A stretch of 64,000 nt of DNA from CAZGAQ01 sp964523405 (GTDB lineage Bacteria > Planctomycetota > Phycisphaerae > UBA1845 > Fen-1342): contig CAZGAQ010000010.1 of assembly GCA_964523405.1 (NCBI GenBank), positions 62,001 through 126,000 on the forward strand, read 5' to 3'. Shown here in pieces: positions 50,737 through 59,200 of this stretch; position 1 is the stretch's first letter, and each line of letters opens with the position of its first letter. The notes beneath the pieces are model-generated. The model did not search any database. It had not been told where the DNA came from and saw nothing but the letters and a program-made list of their open reading frames with translations. Position numbers and translations under genes: made by a program.

Positions 50737-51279
50737 TCAGCCCGCCGAAGCGGCCGGCTCGGCTTTCTCCAGCTTCTCGATCAGCGCCTTCAGGCAGCCG
50801 GCGAGATTGCTGCCGGGGGACAACACGGCGCCGACCACCTTGCCGCCGGGCGCGAGCATCATGCTGACCACGCGGGCCTGCAGGTCGCGCTTCGACGGCA
50901 TCTTGGACAGGCTCCTGGCGGCCGTCTCATCGAGGTACTCGCCCTCGAGCAGCGCGCCGCGAACCTTCAGCTTGGGCAGCTTGGGCAGCCACTCCTCGAT
51001 CACCTTGGCGACGTCGACCGCGGATTCCCCGCCGGTCAGCAGCGCCGCGGGGCCTTCGAGACGGTCGGCCAGCCGCGCCAACGGGCCGCCCGCACAGGCC
51101 CGTTTGAACAGCGAGGTCTTGATGATCTCCAGGCGCATGCGCTTCGCCCGCAGCGTGCGCCGGAAGTCGTTGGTGGTGATCCCGTCGATCCCGACCACTT
51201 CCACCCACACCGCGTTGCTGGCCGTGCTATACCGGGAGGCCAGTTCCTTGGTGATCATGTCTTTGACGAGCTTGCTCAT
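50737..51279 (-). CDS. rplJ: Ribosomal protein uL10
   Basis: 180 residues from ATG 51279, 4 nt after the rplA stop. L10 anchors the L12 dimers to the large subunit through its C-terminal helix. The N-terminus SKLVKDMITKELASRYSTAS and VVGIDGITTNDFRRTLRAK match the family; ALLTGGESAVDVAKVI is the conserved middle. The C-terminal helix (NLAGCLKALIEKLEKAEPA) is present. 157 nt separate it from rplL. L10 autoregulation through the leader is known in other bacteria, but the 4-nt gap to rplA leaves no room for a separate leader here. Confidence 0.95.
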   Translation of the reverse strand: MSKLVKDMITKELASRYSTASNAVWVEVVGIDGITTNDFRRTLRAKRMRLEIIKTSLFKRACAGGPLARLADRLEGPAALLTGGESAVDVAKVIEEWLPKLPKLKVRGALLEGEYLDETAARSLSKMPSKRDLQARVVSMMLAPGGKVVGAVLSPGSNLAGCLKALIEKLEKAEPAASAG

Positions 51280-51283
51280 CGCT

Positions 51284-51976
51284 TTACTCCACCGCGGCGG
51301 CCACTTCAATCTCGACCGCGGGCGTCATCGTGCCGCTGATGCACACTTTCTTGAGGTACGTGCCCTTCGCGCTCGCCGGCTTCATGCGGCGAATGTTGTC
51401 CACGAACGCGCGGATGTTGTCCCGCAGATCCTCTTCGGCGAAGCTCAGCTTCCCGACGATCGTGTGGACGTTGCCGCCCGTGTCGTTGCGGAACTCAACC
51501 TTGCCGGCCGCGTATTCCTTCACCGCAGTCAGAATGTCCGGCGTGACCGTGCCGCTCTTGGGCGAAGGCATCTTGCCCTGCGGACCCAGCACGCGCCCCA
51601 ACTTGCCGACCTTGCCCATCAGCGCCGGGTGCGCGATGGCCACGTCAAAGTCCAGCCAGCCCTTGGAGACCTTGTCGACCAGTTCGTCCGCGCCCGCCTC
51701 AATGGCGCCGGCTTCCTTCGCGGCGGCCGCGTCCGCATCGTTGCAGAACGCGATCACCTTCTTGGCCTTGCCGATGCCCTTGGGCAGCGCGATCGAGCCG
51801 CGGATCATCTGGTCCGCCTGCTTCGGATCGATGCCGAGGTGGCAGACCAGGTCCACCGACTGGTCGAACTTCGCCTTGGAATAGGTCTTGAGTTTCTTGA
51901 CCGCTTCTTCGAGCGGCACCGGTTGGGCGGGACGTTTTTCGCTGTCTTTCTTGTAACGCTTGCTGCGGAATCGCAT
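51284..51976 (-). CDS. rplA: Ribosomal protein uL1
   Basis: 230 residues from ATG 51976, with GGGAG 7 nt upstream; the TTG at 51982 would leave only 1 nt. L1 binds 23S rRNA at the L1 stalk and is also a translational repressor of the rplK-rplA mRNA in other bacteria. The conserved signature GKVGKLGRVLGPQGKMPSPK is present, as is the C-terminal KPASAKGTYLKKVCISGTM. The length is normal. It follows rplK by 125 nt and overlaps no gene; rplJ follows 4 nt later. Confidence 0.96.
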   Translation of the reverse strand: MRFRSKRYKKDSEKRPAQPVPLEEAVKKLKTYSKAKFDQSVDLVCHLGIDPKQADQMIRGSIALPKGIGKAKKVIAFCNDADAAAAKEAGAIEAGADELVDKVSKGWLDFDVAIAHPALMGKVGKLGRVLGPQGKMPSPKSGTVTPDILTAVKEYAAGKVEFRNDTGGNVHTIVGKLSFAEEDLRDNIRAFVDNIRRMKPASAKGTYLKKVCISGTMTPAVEIEVAAAVE

Positions 51977-52101
51977 CGCCAAGCTCCCACTACTACGGCC
52001 CGTGGTTCGGCCACCAGGTTGTTACTGCTCGTGCTCGGAGCCACAGGGAACCGGAAAGGAGCACCTTCCCGCTTCCTCACGTGCTCACTTGGGCACTCCG
52101 T

Positions 52102-52551
52102 TTAGTCTACGATCTCGATCCCCATCGAACGCGCCGTGCCAGCCACGATCCGCATGCCGGCTTCCACGTCGAACGCGTTGAGGTCCTTTGCCTTCGTCTC
52201 GGCGATCGCCTTGACGTCGGCCTTCGTCACGCGACCGACCTTCGTGCGGTTCGGCTCGCCCGAACCCTTCTCGACCAGCGCCTGCGCGGCATCCAGCGGC
52301 TTGGCCACCTTCAGCAGCAGCCGGGCGGCCGGCGGGCTCTTCACGATGAATTCGAAGCTCTTGTCCTTGTAGACGGTGATCTCGACCGGGCAGATCATCC
52401 CGTCCATCTTCTTCGTGCGCTCGTTGAACTGCGACACGAACTGCCCGATGTTCACGCCGTGCTGACCCAGCGCGGGCCCAATCGGCGGGGCGGGCGTGGC
52501 TTTGCCGCCCGGCGCCTGAAGCTTGATTTTCGCGACAACTGCTTTCGCCAT
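52102..52551 (-). CDS. rplK: Ribosomal protein uL11
   Basis: 149 residues from ATG 52551 with AGGA upstream. L11 binds the GTPase-associated region of 23S rRNA. The conserved N-terminal stretch KIKLQAPGGKATPAPPIGPA with GQHGVNIGQFVSQFNERTK, and the C-terminal VEAGMRIVAGTARSMGIEI, identify it. It is first in the rplK-rplA-rplJ-rplL order. The usual upstream secE-nusG pair is absent; a glycosyltransferase gene diverges instead. Confidence 0.97.
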   Translation of the reverse strand: MAKAVVAKIKLQAPGGKATPAPPIGPALGQHGVNIGQFVSQFNERTKKMDGMICPVEITVYKDKSFEFIVKSPPAARLLLKVAKPLDAAQALVEKGSGEPNRTKVGRVTKADVKAIAETKAKDLNAFDVEAGMRIVAGTARSMGIEIVD

Positions 52552-52917
52552 GGCAATCCTACCGTTCCTGCCTGATCCGCTACCGGCGACCGCCCCGTCG
52601 CCGCGGGCCGCCCGACCGGTAAGTCCGGTGCGGACAGCAGAGTCGCGTATCCTAACCCGCAAACGCCTCCCTTTCCAGCGCCACCCCCAGAAAATTGCGC
52701 CGCCCCCCGCGCTGGCTGGGCCAAAGCCGGAACCGTGCAGCGCGGGTAGGCTGGGCTACAGCCGACGTCTTGCCGCCCCAAGATACGTGCCTGCTCCGCC
52801 GGCTCTAGCCCAGCGGAGCGCCTGCCCCTTCCCCGCACCGCCCGAGCTTCCCGCCCGCCCGCTTTGCCCCTCTGCGCCATTACCTCAATCCCCATAACCG
52901 GTTACAATACACCCCCA
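52552..52917. other. Divergent intergenic region with repeat and possible promoters
   Basis: 366 nt between rplK (leftward) and the GT9 gene (rightward). It contains a copy of the palindromic element (52714-52815). TACAAT at 52903-52908 lies only 9 nt before ATG 52918, with TTACCT 17 nt further upstream, so the GT9 mRNA may be leaderless. I see no clear promoter for the ribosomal genes. Confidence 0.45.
52714..52815. repeat. Dispersed palindromic element, copy 3
   Basis: Starts GGCTGGGCCAAAGCCGG (52714-52730) and ends GCCGGCTCTAGCCCAGCG (to 52815), with an extra internal half AGGCTGGGCTACAGCC (52748-52763). Same family as 27564-27630 and 33492-33559, and longer. Confidence 0.6.
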
Positions 52918-54024
52918 ATGTCCACCGCGCCTTCACTCCAGCGCCTGCTCGTCGTCCTCCCCAACTGGGTCGGCGATGTCGTCCTGGCTACCCCCGTCCT
53001 CGCCGCCCTCCGCACGCACCTGCCGCACGCCCGCATCACCTTCCTGATGCGCCGCTACGTCAGCGAGATCGTCGCTGGCGGCGGCTGGCACGACCAATCC
53101 CTGTACTGGCCTCAGGACCGGCGCTCGGCCGCGACCCTTGGCGACGACGAGGCGCTGGGCACCACCCGTCGCCTGCGCCAGGAACGCTTCGATACCGCCC
53201 TCCTCCTGACCAACTCCTTCCGCTCGGCCGCGACTGCCTGGTGGGCCGGCATCCCGCGCCGCGTCGGCTATTCCCGCGATGCCCGCGGCTGGATGCTGAC
53301 CGACCGCCTGTACCCCCTGAAACGCGACGGGGCGTACGTCCCCGGCTCCGTGCTGCCCTATTACGCCAAGCTCGCGAACGTGGTGGGTTGCCCCGTCACC
53401 GATTGGCAACTGCGCCTCGGCCTCACGCCTGCCCAGGAGCAGGGGGGGGCCGAGCTCCTGCGGCATTACGGCCTCGCCGACGGCACGCCCTACGCCCTGG
53501 TTAACCCCGGGGCGGCTTTCGGGGCCGCCAAATGCTGGCTCCCCGAGCGCTTCTCCGTGGTCTGTGACCGTCTCGCCCGGGAGCACGGCCTGCGGGCCGT
53601 CATTGTCGGCAATGCCGGCACCGAGAGACCACTCATGCGCCGCATTGCGGAGATGGCCCGTGAGCCGGTGGTCTGCGCCGACCGCCCGCCGACCACGCTC
53701 GGTACGCTGAAGGTCCTCGCCCGCGGAGCCCGGCTATTGATCTGCAACGACACTGGCCCGCGGCACTACGGTATCGCTTTCGGCGTCCCGACCGTCACGA
53801 TCTTTGGTCCGACCCACCAGGAATGGACGGACACGGGGTACACCGGAGAAATCAAGCTGCAGGTCCCGGTCGAATGCGGACCCTGCCAGCTCAAGGTTTG
53901 TCCCGTCGACCTGCGTTGCATGACCGGCCTCACCACGGATATGGTGATGCGCGCCGTGACGCAGGTTTTGGGCCGCCGGCACGCGACCGTGCCCGCCGGC
54001 GTCGCCGCACGAGAACTGGCATGA
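52918..54024 (+). CDS. Glycosyltransferase family 9 (heptosyltransferase-like)
   Basis: 368 residues from ATG 52918. The N-terminus LLVVLPNWVGDVVLATPVLA is the GT9 acceptor-site motif; ALVNPGAAFGAAKCWLPERF and LICNDTGPRHYGIAFGVPTV are the nucleotide-sugar-binding parts of the WaaC/WaaF fold. These cytosolic enzymes add heptose to the inner core of LPS; the true sugar here is not known. The gene ends with an ATGA overlap to the next kinase and heads a four-gene operon. No signal peptide. Planctomycetes do make LPS-like molecules, so a core role is plausible. Confidence 0.92.
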   Translation: MSTAPSLQRLLVVLPNWVGDVVLATPVLAALRTHLPHARITFLMRRYVSEIVAGGGWHDQSLYWPQDRRSAATLGDDEALGTTRRLRQERFDTALLLTNSFRSAATAWWAGIPRRVGYSRDARGWMLTDRLYPLKRDGAYVPGSVLPYYAKLANVVGCPVTDWQLRLGLTPAQEQGGAELLRHYGLADGTPYALVNPGAAFGAAKCWLPERFSVVCDRLAREHGLRAVIVGNAGTERPLMRRIAEMAREPVVCADRPPTTLGTLKVLARGARLLICNDTGPRHYGIAFGVPTVTIFGPTHQEWTDTGYTGEIKLQVPVECGPCQLKVCPVDLRCMTGLTTDMVMRAVTQVLGRRHATVPAGVAARELA

Positions 54025-54935
54025 TCTACACCGAGCAGATGCACTGCGACCCGGCCTACCGCGAGCGCCTGCGCGCTTGCGGGCTGGACACCGTGGGGGC
54101 GGTCCTCGCGCGGGTTGACGGACGGGTGGCGGCGTGGAGCCGCACCACGGACACCTTGTACGTCCCCGGCGTGGACGGCGCCCCCGGGTACTACGTGAAA
54201 CGGCACTACTTCCCGCGCTGGAAGAACCGGCTGCGCGGCACCTTCCGCGGCACCTTCTTCGGTATGCACCGCGGGCACGCGGAGTACCTCGCGCTCACGA
54301 CCATGCGTGAGGTCGGCATTCCGGCCGTGCGGGCGGTGGCGTATGGCGGACGGCGCCTCGGACACTTTCTGACGGCGTGCTTCCTGATCACCGAGGAGGT
54401 GCCGGACGCGGTCAACCTGACCACTTTCGCGCTGCAGGTTCGGGCAGGGCGGCGCGTGCTCAGCGTGGTGCAACGGCGCGCTCTGCTGCGGGCGCTAGCC
54501 GAGCAGTTGGCGACGATGCACGCGGCCGGGATCTCCCACGGCAACCTGTTCTGGCGGAACATCCTGGTGCGGGCGGCCCCGGACGGTCAGCCGGAGTTCT
54601 TCTTTCTCGACGCGCAGCCGCTGCGTTCGTGGGAGCGGCTCGGTTCGGGGCGGCAGTGGTGGCAGCGCGAGCTCGCGCAGGTGGCGGTTTCGGCCCTGAC
54701 CTTCACGACGCGGACGGAGCAACTCCGTTTCTTCCGCCACTACATGAACGCCGAGGGACTGGACGCGACGATGCAGCCGCAACTGGCGGAGATCGCGCGG
54801 CTCGCCCAAGGCTGGCGGCGACACGAGGAGCGGCGCATTCGCATGAACGGGCTGTTCGAGGAATGGAACCGGCAACTGCTGCTCGAGGAACAATGGGCGG
54901 CGCTGGCCGGCGGCGCGGCGGAGCCCGCCCGGTGA
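54021..54935 (+). CDS. WaaP-like lipopolysaccharide kinase family protein, catalytic Asp replaced
   Basis: 304 residues from ATG 54021 (ATGA overlap with the GT9 gene). It has the Kdo/WaaP kinase fold: YYVKRHYFPRWKNRLRGTF (nucleotide-loop Lys region), EYLALTTMREVGIPAVRAVA, LITEEVPDAVNL, and the catalytic-loop position SHGNLFWRNILV followed by FFFLDAQPL (metal Asp). The usual HRD reads HGN, so the catalytic Asp is Asn. The metal-binding Asp and Lys are kept. It may be a pseudokinase or use altered chemistry. The neighbour's canonical HRD suggests a duplicated pair with divided roles, for example one catalytic and one regulatory. Confidence 0.85.
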   Translation: MIYTEQMHCDPAYRERLRACGLDTVGAVLARVDGRVAAWSRTTDTLYVPGVDGAPGYYVKRHYFPRWKNRLRGTFRGTFFGMHRGHAEYLALTTMREVGIPAVRAVAYGGRRLGHFLTACFLITEEVPDAVNLTTFALQVRAGRRVLSVVQRRALLRALAEQLATMHAAGISHGNLFWRNILVRAAPDGQPEFFFLDAQPLRSWERLGSGRQWWQRELAQVAVSALTFTTRTEQLRFFRHYMNAEGLDATMQPQLAEIARLAQGWRRHEERRIRMNGLFEEWNRQLLLEEQWAALAGGAAEPAR

Positions 54936-55786
54936 GCGTCGCCACGGCGAGCGAGCCGGACTGGGCGGAACGCCTGGCCGCCGCGGGGCTGTCCGACGCC
55001 GCGGCGCTGCTCGCCGATGCGCTGCCGGCGCTCGCGGGCACATGCACAGCCCTGGTCAAACCGGGTCTGGGGGGACGCGAACGTTGGCGCTGGCAACTCG
55101 CCCCGGGGGACGGCCCGATCCTCTACATCAAACGCTATCAGCACACGCCGTGGCGTGAGCAGCTCGACCGCTTCGGCCGCCAGAATGCCGGCCACAGCCG
55201 CGCGTGGTGGGAATTCCGCCAGTCGCGCGAACTGCACCAGCGCTACGTCCCCGTCGTGCGGGCGATCGCCGTTGCCGAGGACATGCACGGGCCGTGCGAG
55301 CGGCGCAGCGCCGTCATCTTCGAACAGGCCGCGGGCGACGCCTTCGACCGCGTGTGGCCGCGGCTGTGCGCGGCCCGGGCCCCGCTGACGCGCGGCGCGG
55401 CGCGCCACGAGCTGACTCGCGCGCTGGCCCGGCTGGTGTCGGCGTTCCACCAAACCGGCGTGTGCCACCGTGACCTGTACCTGTGCCACATCTTTGCCGA
55501 CCTCGATCCCGCGGCGGTCCGCGCGCCGCACTTCACCCTCATCGACCTCGCCCGCACGCATCGCCCCACGCCCTGGCGCCGGTGGCGCTGGCTGATCAAG
55601 GACCTTGCCCAGCTCGATTGCTCCGCGCAGCAGATCGGTGCCACCCGCGCGGATCGCTGGCGCTTCCTCGTGGCCTATCTTGGACTCGAATCACACGCCC
55701 CGCGCGTCCGCCTCTACGCCCGTCGCATCGCCCGCAAGAGCCGGCAGATCCTCCAGCGCATCGCCCGCAAGGCCGCCGCGTCATGA
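54932..55786 (+). CDS. WaaP-like lipopolysaccharide kinase family protein
   Basis: 284 residues from GTG 54932 (GTGA overlap with the previous stop); a longer open frame upstream lies inside the preceding gene in another frame. LYIKRYQHTPWREQLDRFGR gives the Lys region, and the catalytic loop is CHRDLYLCHIFAD with the canonical HRD; FTLIDLARTH is the metal-binding segment. The family phosphorylates sugars of the LPS inner core (heptose or Kdo) using ATP. It probably modifies the sugar added by the GT9 or GT4 enzymes of the same operon. It is clearly paralogous to the gene before. Confidence 0.9.
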   Translation: MSVATASEPDWAERLAAAGLSDAAALLADALPALAGTCTALVKPGLGGRERWRWQLAPGDGPILYIKRYQHTPWREQLDRFGRQNAGHSRAWWEFRQSRELHQRYVPVVRAIAVAEDMHGPCERRSAVIFEQAAGDAFDRVWPRLCAARAPLTRGAARHELTRALARLVSAFHQTGVCHRDLYLCHIFADLDPAAVRAPHFTLIDLARTHRPTPWRRWRWLIKDLAQLDCSAQQIGATRADRWRFLVAYLGLESHAPRVRLYARRIARKSRQILQRIARKAAAS

Positions 55787-56982
55787 AAGTCGCCATCGTG
55801 CAGGAGTTCGTGGACGCGCGCCGGGGCGGAGCCGAGACGTCCACCATCGAAATGGCGGCCGCGCTCGCCCGCCTGGGGCTGAGCGTCACGGTGTTCCATC
55901 GGGCCGCGTCGAACGCGGAGGCCCCGTTGCCCGCGGCGCCAGCGCCGTACGCGCAGGGCGGAGTGAACTTCTGGCCGCTCGCGGCTGGCGGCCGCACCCG
56001 TGTGGGCCAGACCTATCGCTACGTGCAAGCCGTGCAGCGCCTGTGCCGGCTGGAGCGCTTCGACATCGTGCACGCCGTGCTGCCGTGCCTGGTCGCCGAC
56101 GTGTACCAGCCCCGCGGCGGCACCTACGCCGAGACCGTCGCGCGGACCCTGGCCGTGACGCGCTCGCCGGTGGTGCGACTGTTCAAGCGCCTGGGACGCC
56201 TGTTCAACGTCCGCCAGCGCTTCTTGATGCGACTCGAACGCACACTGCTCACGAAGCGGGCTGACCGCGTGACCGTCGCGGCGCTGTCGGACTACGTGCG
56301 CCGGCAGGTGCTCGCGCTCGGCCTGCCGCCCGAGCGTGTCCGTGTCGTGTTCAACGGCGTCGACGTGGCGCCGCTCGCGCCAGAGGAGCGGATGCGCCTG
56401 CGGGCAACGCAACGGGAGCGCCTGGGCATCTCGCCCCAGACCCCGTTCGTGCTCTTCGTCGCGCACAACTTCCGCCTCAAGGGCCTGCGCGAGCTGCTGC
56501 ACGCCTGCGCCACAGAGCCCCTGCGCAGTCGCCCCGATCTGCAGCTCATCGTGGCCGGTCGCGACGATGCCGCCCCGTACCAGCGCCTCGCGCGCCGCCT
56601 CGGCCTCGCCGCCCGCGTGCACTTCCTGGGCGGCGCTACGCCGGTCGCAGCGCTCTACGCCACCGCCGATGTCCTCGCCCACCCCACCTGGTATGACCCC
56701 TGCAGCCGCGTCGTGCTCGAAGCCCTCGCCACGGGTTTGCCCGTCGTGACGACGCGCTACAACGGCGCCGCTGAACTCATCACCCCCGGTCGCCACGGTT
56801 ACGTCGTCGCCGAGCCCGCCGACCGCACCGCGCTCGCGGAAGCCATCGCCGGTGCCCTTGACCCGGCGCTTGCCGCCGCGTGCCGCGCCGACGCGGCCGC
56901 GCTGCGCCAGCGGGTCGCCATGACCCGGCATGCCAGCGAGCTGCGCCGGCTGTACGAGGACGTCCTGGCGGCGCGGCGCTGA
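55783..56982 (+). CDS. Glycosyltransferase family 4 (WaaG-like)
   Basis: 399 residues from ATG 55783 (ATGA overlap). The GT4 / GT-B fold is shown by VAIVQEFVDARRGGAETSTI at the N-terminus (acceptor side), VVFNGVDVAPL, LFVAHNFRLKGLRELLHACA and the nucleotide-sugar site SRVVLEALATGLPVVTT with the EX7E glutamates. It resembles WaaG and related core glycosyltransferases. It would act in the cytosol on the lipid A core. Last gene of the operon 52918-56982; the Lon-domain gene lies convergent 51 nt away. Confidence 0.9.
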   Translation: MKVAIVQEFVDARRGGAETSTIEMAAALARLGLSVTVFHRAASNAEAPLPAAPAPYAQGGVNFWPLAAGGRTRVGQTYRYVQAVQRLCRLERFDIVHAVLPCLVADVYQPRGGTYAETVARTLAVTRSPVVRLFKRLGRLFNVRQRFLMRLERTLLTKRADRVTVAALSDYVRRQVLALGLPPERVRVVFNGVDVAPLAPEERMRLRATQRERLGISPQTPFVLFVAHNFRLKGLRELLHACATEPLRSRPDLQLIVAGRDDAAPYQRLARRLGLAARVHFLGGATPVAALYATADVLAHPTWYDPCSRVVLEALATGLPVVTTRYNGAAELITPGRHGYVVAEPADRTALAEAIAGALDPALAAACRADAAALRQRVAMTRHASELRRLYEDVLAARR

Positions 56983-57033
56983 ACCCCCGGCGCCCATTGC
57001 TTCCAACCCGCCCCGTCCGTTGCGCCGCGCCCG

Positions 57034-57717
57034 TCAGTTGAGCTCCACGTCCTGCGGGCGGGCGGCCCGCCGCTGCGTGCGGGCCATCGCCGCCAGCGTG
57101 CGAATCTGCTCCAGCAGCGTCTCGCCGCGCAGCAAATCGTCCGGCTCGCCCAGCATGAGCTGTCGCAGCTCCGGATCCGCCGGCAGCCCCGCCGCCAGCA
57201 AGTCCACCAGCTCGCCCAGCTGCAGCGCCGCCTCGCGCAGCCGCAGCCAGTTTCGCTGCAGCGGCGGGTCCAACCCCGGGTTTTCCTGGATCGCCCCGAA
57301 CAACTCCGTGCGCAGGCGCTGGGCCGCATCCTCGGTCGCGCTGCAGTACGTCTCGACCGGCTCGATGCGCACCTGGCGATAGGACGTCTCGCTTGCGCAT
57401 TCCTCGACGATCGTCGCCCGCCCGATGCCGCGCAGCAACAGGTTGTAGTTGCCGTCGGAGGTCTGCTCTGACTCCAGGATGCGCCCGACGCCGACCGTCG
57501 GATACACCTGCGCCTGCCGCGAGTGGTAGCGCCGCTCCCAGCCCTGCTTCAACAGCGCCATGGCGATGACCCGCTCCCCAGCCAGCGCATCCGCCACCAT
57601 CTCCCGATAGCGCGGCTCAAACACGTGCAAGGGAATGATCGTGTGCGGAAACAGCACCACTCCCGGCAGTGGAAATACCGGCACAACGGGCGGAACATAA
57701 ATCAGTTCGTCACCCAT
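57034..57717 (-). CDS. Lon substrate-binding-domain protein
   Basis: 227 residues from ATG 57717 with GGGAG upstream. It shows the Lon N-terminal (LAN/PUA-like) domain: VPVFPLPGVVLFPHTIIPLH, VFEPRYREMVADALAGERVI, QVYPTVGVGRILESEQTSDG, NYNLLLRGIGRATIVEEC. The AAA+ and protease domains of Lon are absent, so it is a stand-alone substrate-binding protein of unknown role, a common type in bacteria. A TATAAT on the minus strand at 57805-57810 is its likely -10, with a weak -35. recO lies upstream in the same direction, 135 nt away. Confidence 0.92.
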   Translation of the reverse strand: MGDELIYVPPVVPVFPLPGVVLFPHTIIPLHVFEPRYREMVADALAGERVIAMALLKQGWERRYHSRQAQVYPTVGVGRILESEQTSDGNYNLLLRGIGRATIVEECASETSYRQVRIEPVETYCSATEDAAQRLRTELFGAIQENPGLDPPLQRNWLRLREAALQLGELVDLLAAGLPADPELRQLMLGEPDDLLRGETLLEQIRTLAAMARTQRRAARPQDVELN

Positions 57718-57852
57718 GGCCTGCTCCCGGCGAGCGGCGCCGACCGGCTCGTCTCGTACCCGACCCCCGCGTCGCGCCGCGGCCAAACCCAACCTCGCTA
57801 TCACATTATACGCGTCGCGACCAGGCGTGAATGCACCCGTCGACCGGTCCGC

Positions 57853-58581
57853 CTACGCCTTCCGCCCGCGCGCCCCCAGCAGCCTCAGCACCGCCGCCGC
57901 GGTCTGAAAGCGCTTCCCCGCCGTGTGCGTCAGATGGTAATCCAGCAATTCGAACCACGCCCGCGGGCCCGCCCCCTGCGCCCCCAGCAGCCCCGCCTCC
58001 AGCCGCCGTTTCTCCACGTGGTGCGGCTCGCAGTCCCGGCAGATCAGCCCGCCCGCTTGCGCGCTGAAGAATGCCAGCCCCCCGGGCCGCACCGCCCGGT
58101 GGCAGTCCACGCACTCCGCCAGGTTCGGCTCGTACCCGATCGCCCGCAGCAGATCGAGCTGAAACCGCGGCAGCAGCGGCTCGGCCGCCTCCGGTCCCGC
58201 CAGCCCGCGCAGCAGCGCCACCAGCGCCGCGAACAGCTCCGGATGCGGGTCGAGCTCTTCGGTCAGATTCGACACCAGCTCGATCGCGTACAGGGCTCCG
58301 TGCAGCCGCAGCAGCTCGCGCCGCAACCCCGCGAACGTATCCCGTTGCACCCACTCCGTCAGCGTCCCGAGCTGCGCGTCCCCGCGCGGCGGCAGATAGC
58401 ACACCTCCCCCAGCTCCAGCAGGTCCAGCCCCGTCGCAAACTGTTTCTTCGTGCTCCGCCGCGCGCCCTTCGCGATCAGCCGCACCAGCCCGTGCGCGGC
58501 GCTAAACAGCGTCACAATCTGCGACGTCTCCGAATACTCGGTCAGCCGCAACACCACGGCCTGGTCGTTCGTCGTGCTCAC
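57853..58581 (-). CDS. recO: DNA repair protein RecO
   Basis: 242 residues from GTG 58581 with GGAGG at 5-6 nt upstream, which decides the start. RecO mediates RecA loading and strand annealing in the RecFOR pathway. The N-terminal OB-fold region reads QAVVLRLTEYSETSQIVTLF and GARRSTKKQFATGLDLLEL; a zinc-binding cluster appears as CVDCH ... GLICRDCEPHH near residues 160-190. The CVDCH pentapeptide fits the haem pattern by chance but is part of the zinc site in this family. The length is normal. It could be transcribed with the Lon-domain gene. Confidence 0.94.
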   Translation of the reverse strand: MSTTNDQAVVLRLTEYSETSQIVTLFSAAHGLVRLIAKGARRSTKKQFATGLDLLELGEVCYLPPRGDAQLGTLTEWVQRDTFAGLRRELLRLHGALYAIELVSNLTEELDPHPELFAALVALLRGLAGPEAAEPLLPRFQLDLLRAIGYEPNLAECVDCHRAVRPGGLAFFSAQAGGLICRDCEPHHVEKRRLEAGLLGAQGAGPRAWFELLDYHLTHTAGKRFQTAAAVLRLLGARGRKA

Positions 58582-58734
58582 CGTATCCTCCGCGCGGCCC
58601 CGCGGAACGTCCCGGCCGCGCCATAGTGCATCGTCCTACCATCCTCTAGAATACCCCGCAACCGGACTCGGCGACGCGGACTCCATGGCGGGCCGCTCGC
58701 CGGGCAAACTCGGGACCCCCAGAGGCGCCCAGCG

Positions 58735-59046
58735 ATGGCCTCGCTCAGTGAGTTTCTGACCCGTCGCGTCGTGCTCAATACCCAGGGTCCGCTGCTCTAC
58801 ATCGGCGTCCTGGAGGACTTCGACGATCGCGGCTACTGGCTCAGCGAGGCCGACGTCCACGACCGCACCGAGGGCCACAGCACCAACGAACACTACGTCA
58901 ACGACGCCGCCCTGCTCGACCAGGCCGGCTCGCGGCACGTCAACCGCCGCCGGGTGTTCGTCGAACGCCATGCGATCGTCAGCATCTCGCTGCTCGAGGA
59001 CGTCGTCGCCGAGGGCCCCGTGCCCGACGCCGGCTGGCTGCCGTAG
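58735..59046 (+). CDS. Small conserved protein of unknown function
   Basis: 103 residues from ATG 58735, with AGAGG upstream. It has a distinctive, compact sequence: GVLEDFDDRGYWLSEADVHD, RTEGHSTNEHYVNDAA, HVNRRRVFVERHAIVSISLL. No signal or membrane segment. The beta-rich ends, with the VLEDFDDRG and VFVERHAIVSIS strands, suggest an Sm/LSm-like small barrel, which is inference. I recall similar proteins only in planctomycetes, without known function. It sits between recO (divergent) and the dipeptide epimerase (same strand, 154 nt downstream). Confidence 0.75.
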   Translation: MASLSEFLTRRVVLNTQGPLLYIGVLEDFDDRGYWLSEADVHDRTEGHSTNEHYVNDAALLDQAGSRHVNRRRVFVERHAIVSISLLEDVVAEGPVPDAGWLP

Positions 59047-59122
59047 CGCCGGCCGCCGCGCGGCGCCGCGCCCCCGGGGGCCTGCCGCCGTGCATAGCTA
59101 GATGCTGCGGCCACCATAGGTA

Positions 59123-59147
59123 CCCGACCCGCGCGGGTCGGTCCGTC
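59123..59147. other. Palindrome upstream of the dipeptide epimerase
   Basis: CCGACCCGCGCGGGTCGG is a perfect palindrome in the gap before the epimerase gene. Its GACC/GGTC ends echo the 33-nt repeats at 33437 and 41688, and it could be a regulatory site or another dispersed element. Confidence 0.4.
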
Positions 59148-59200
59148 GAACTCCGCCCCCGCGGGCGGCTTGGTCACAGGCTAATTCAGGAAACCGCACG

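Noticed and set aside
58030..58110. CxxCH motif in recO as a haem site
   Set aside because: CVDCH belongs to the RecO zinc-binding cluster together with CRDC; the protein is cytosolic.
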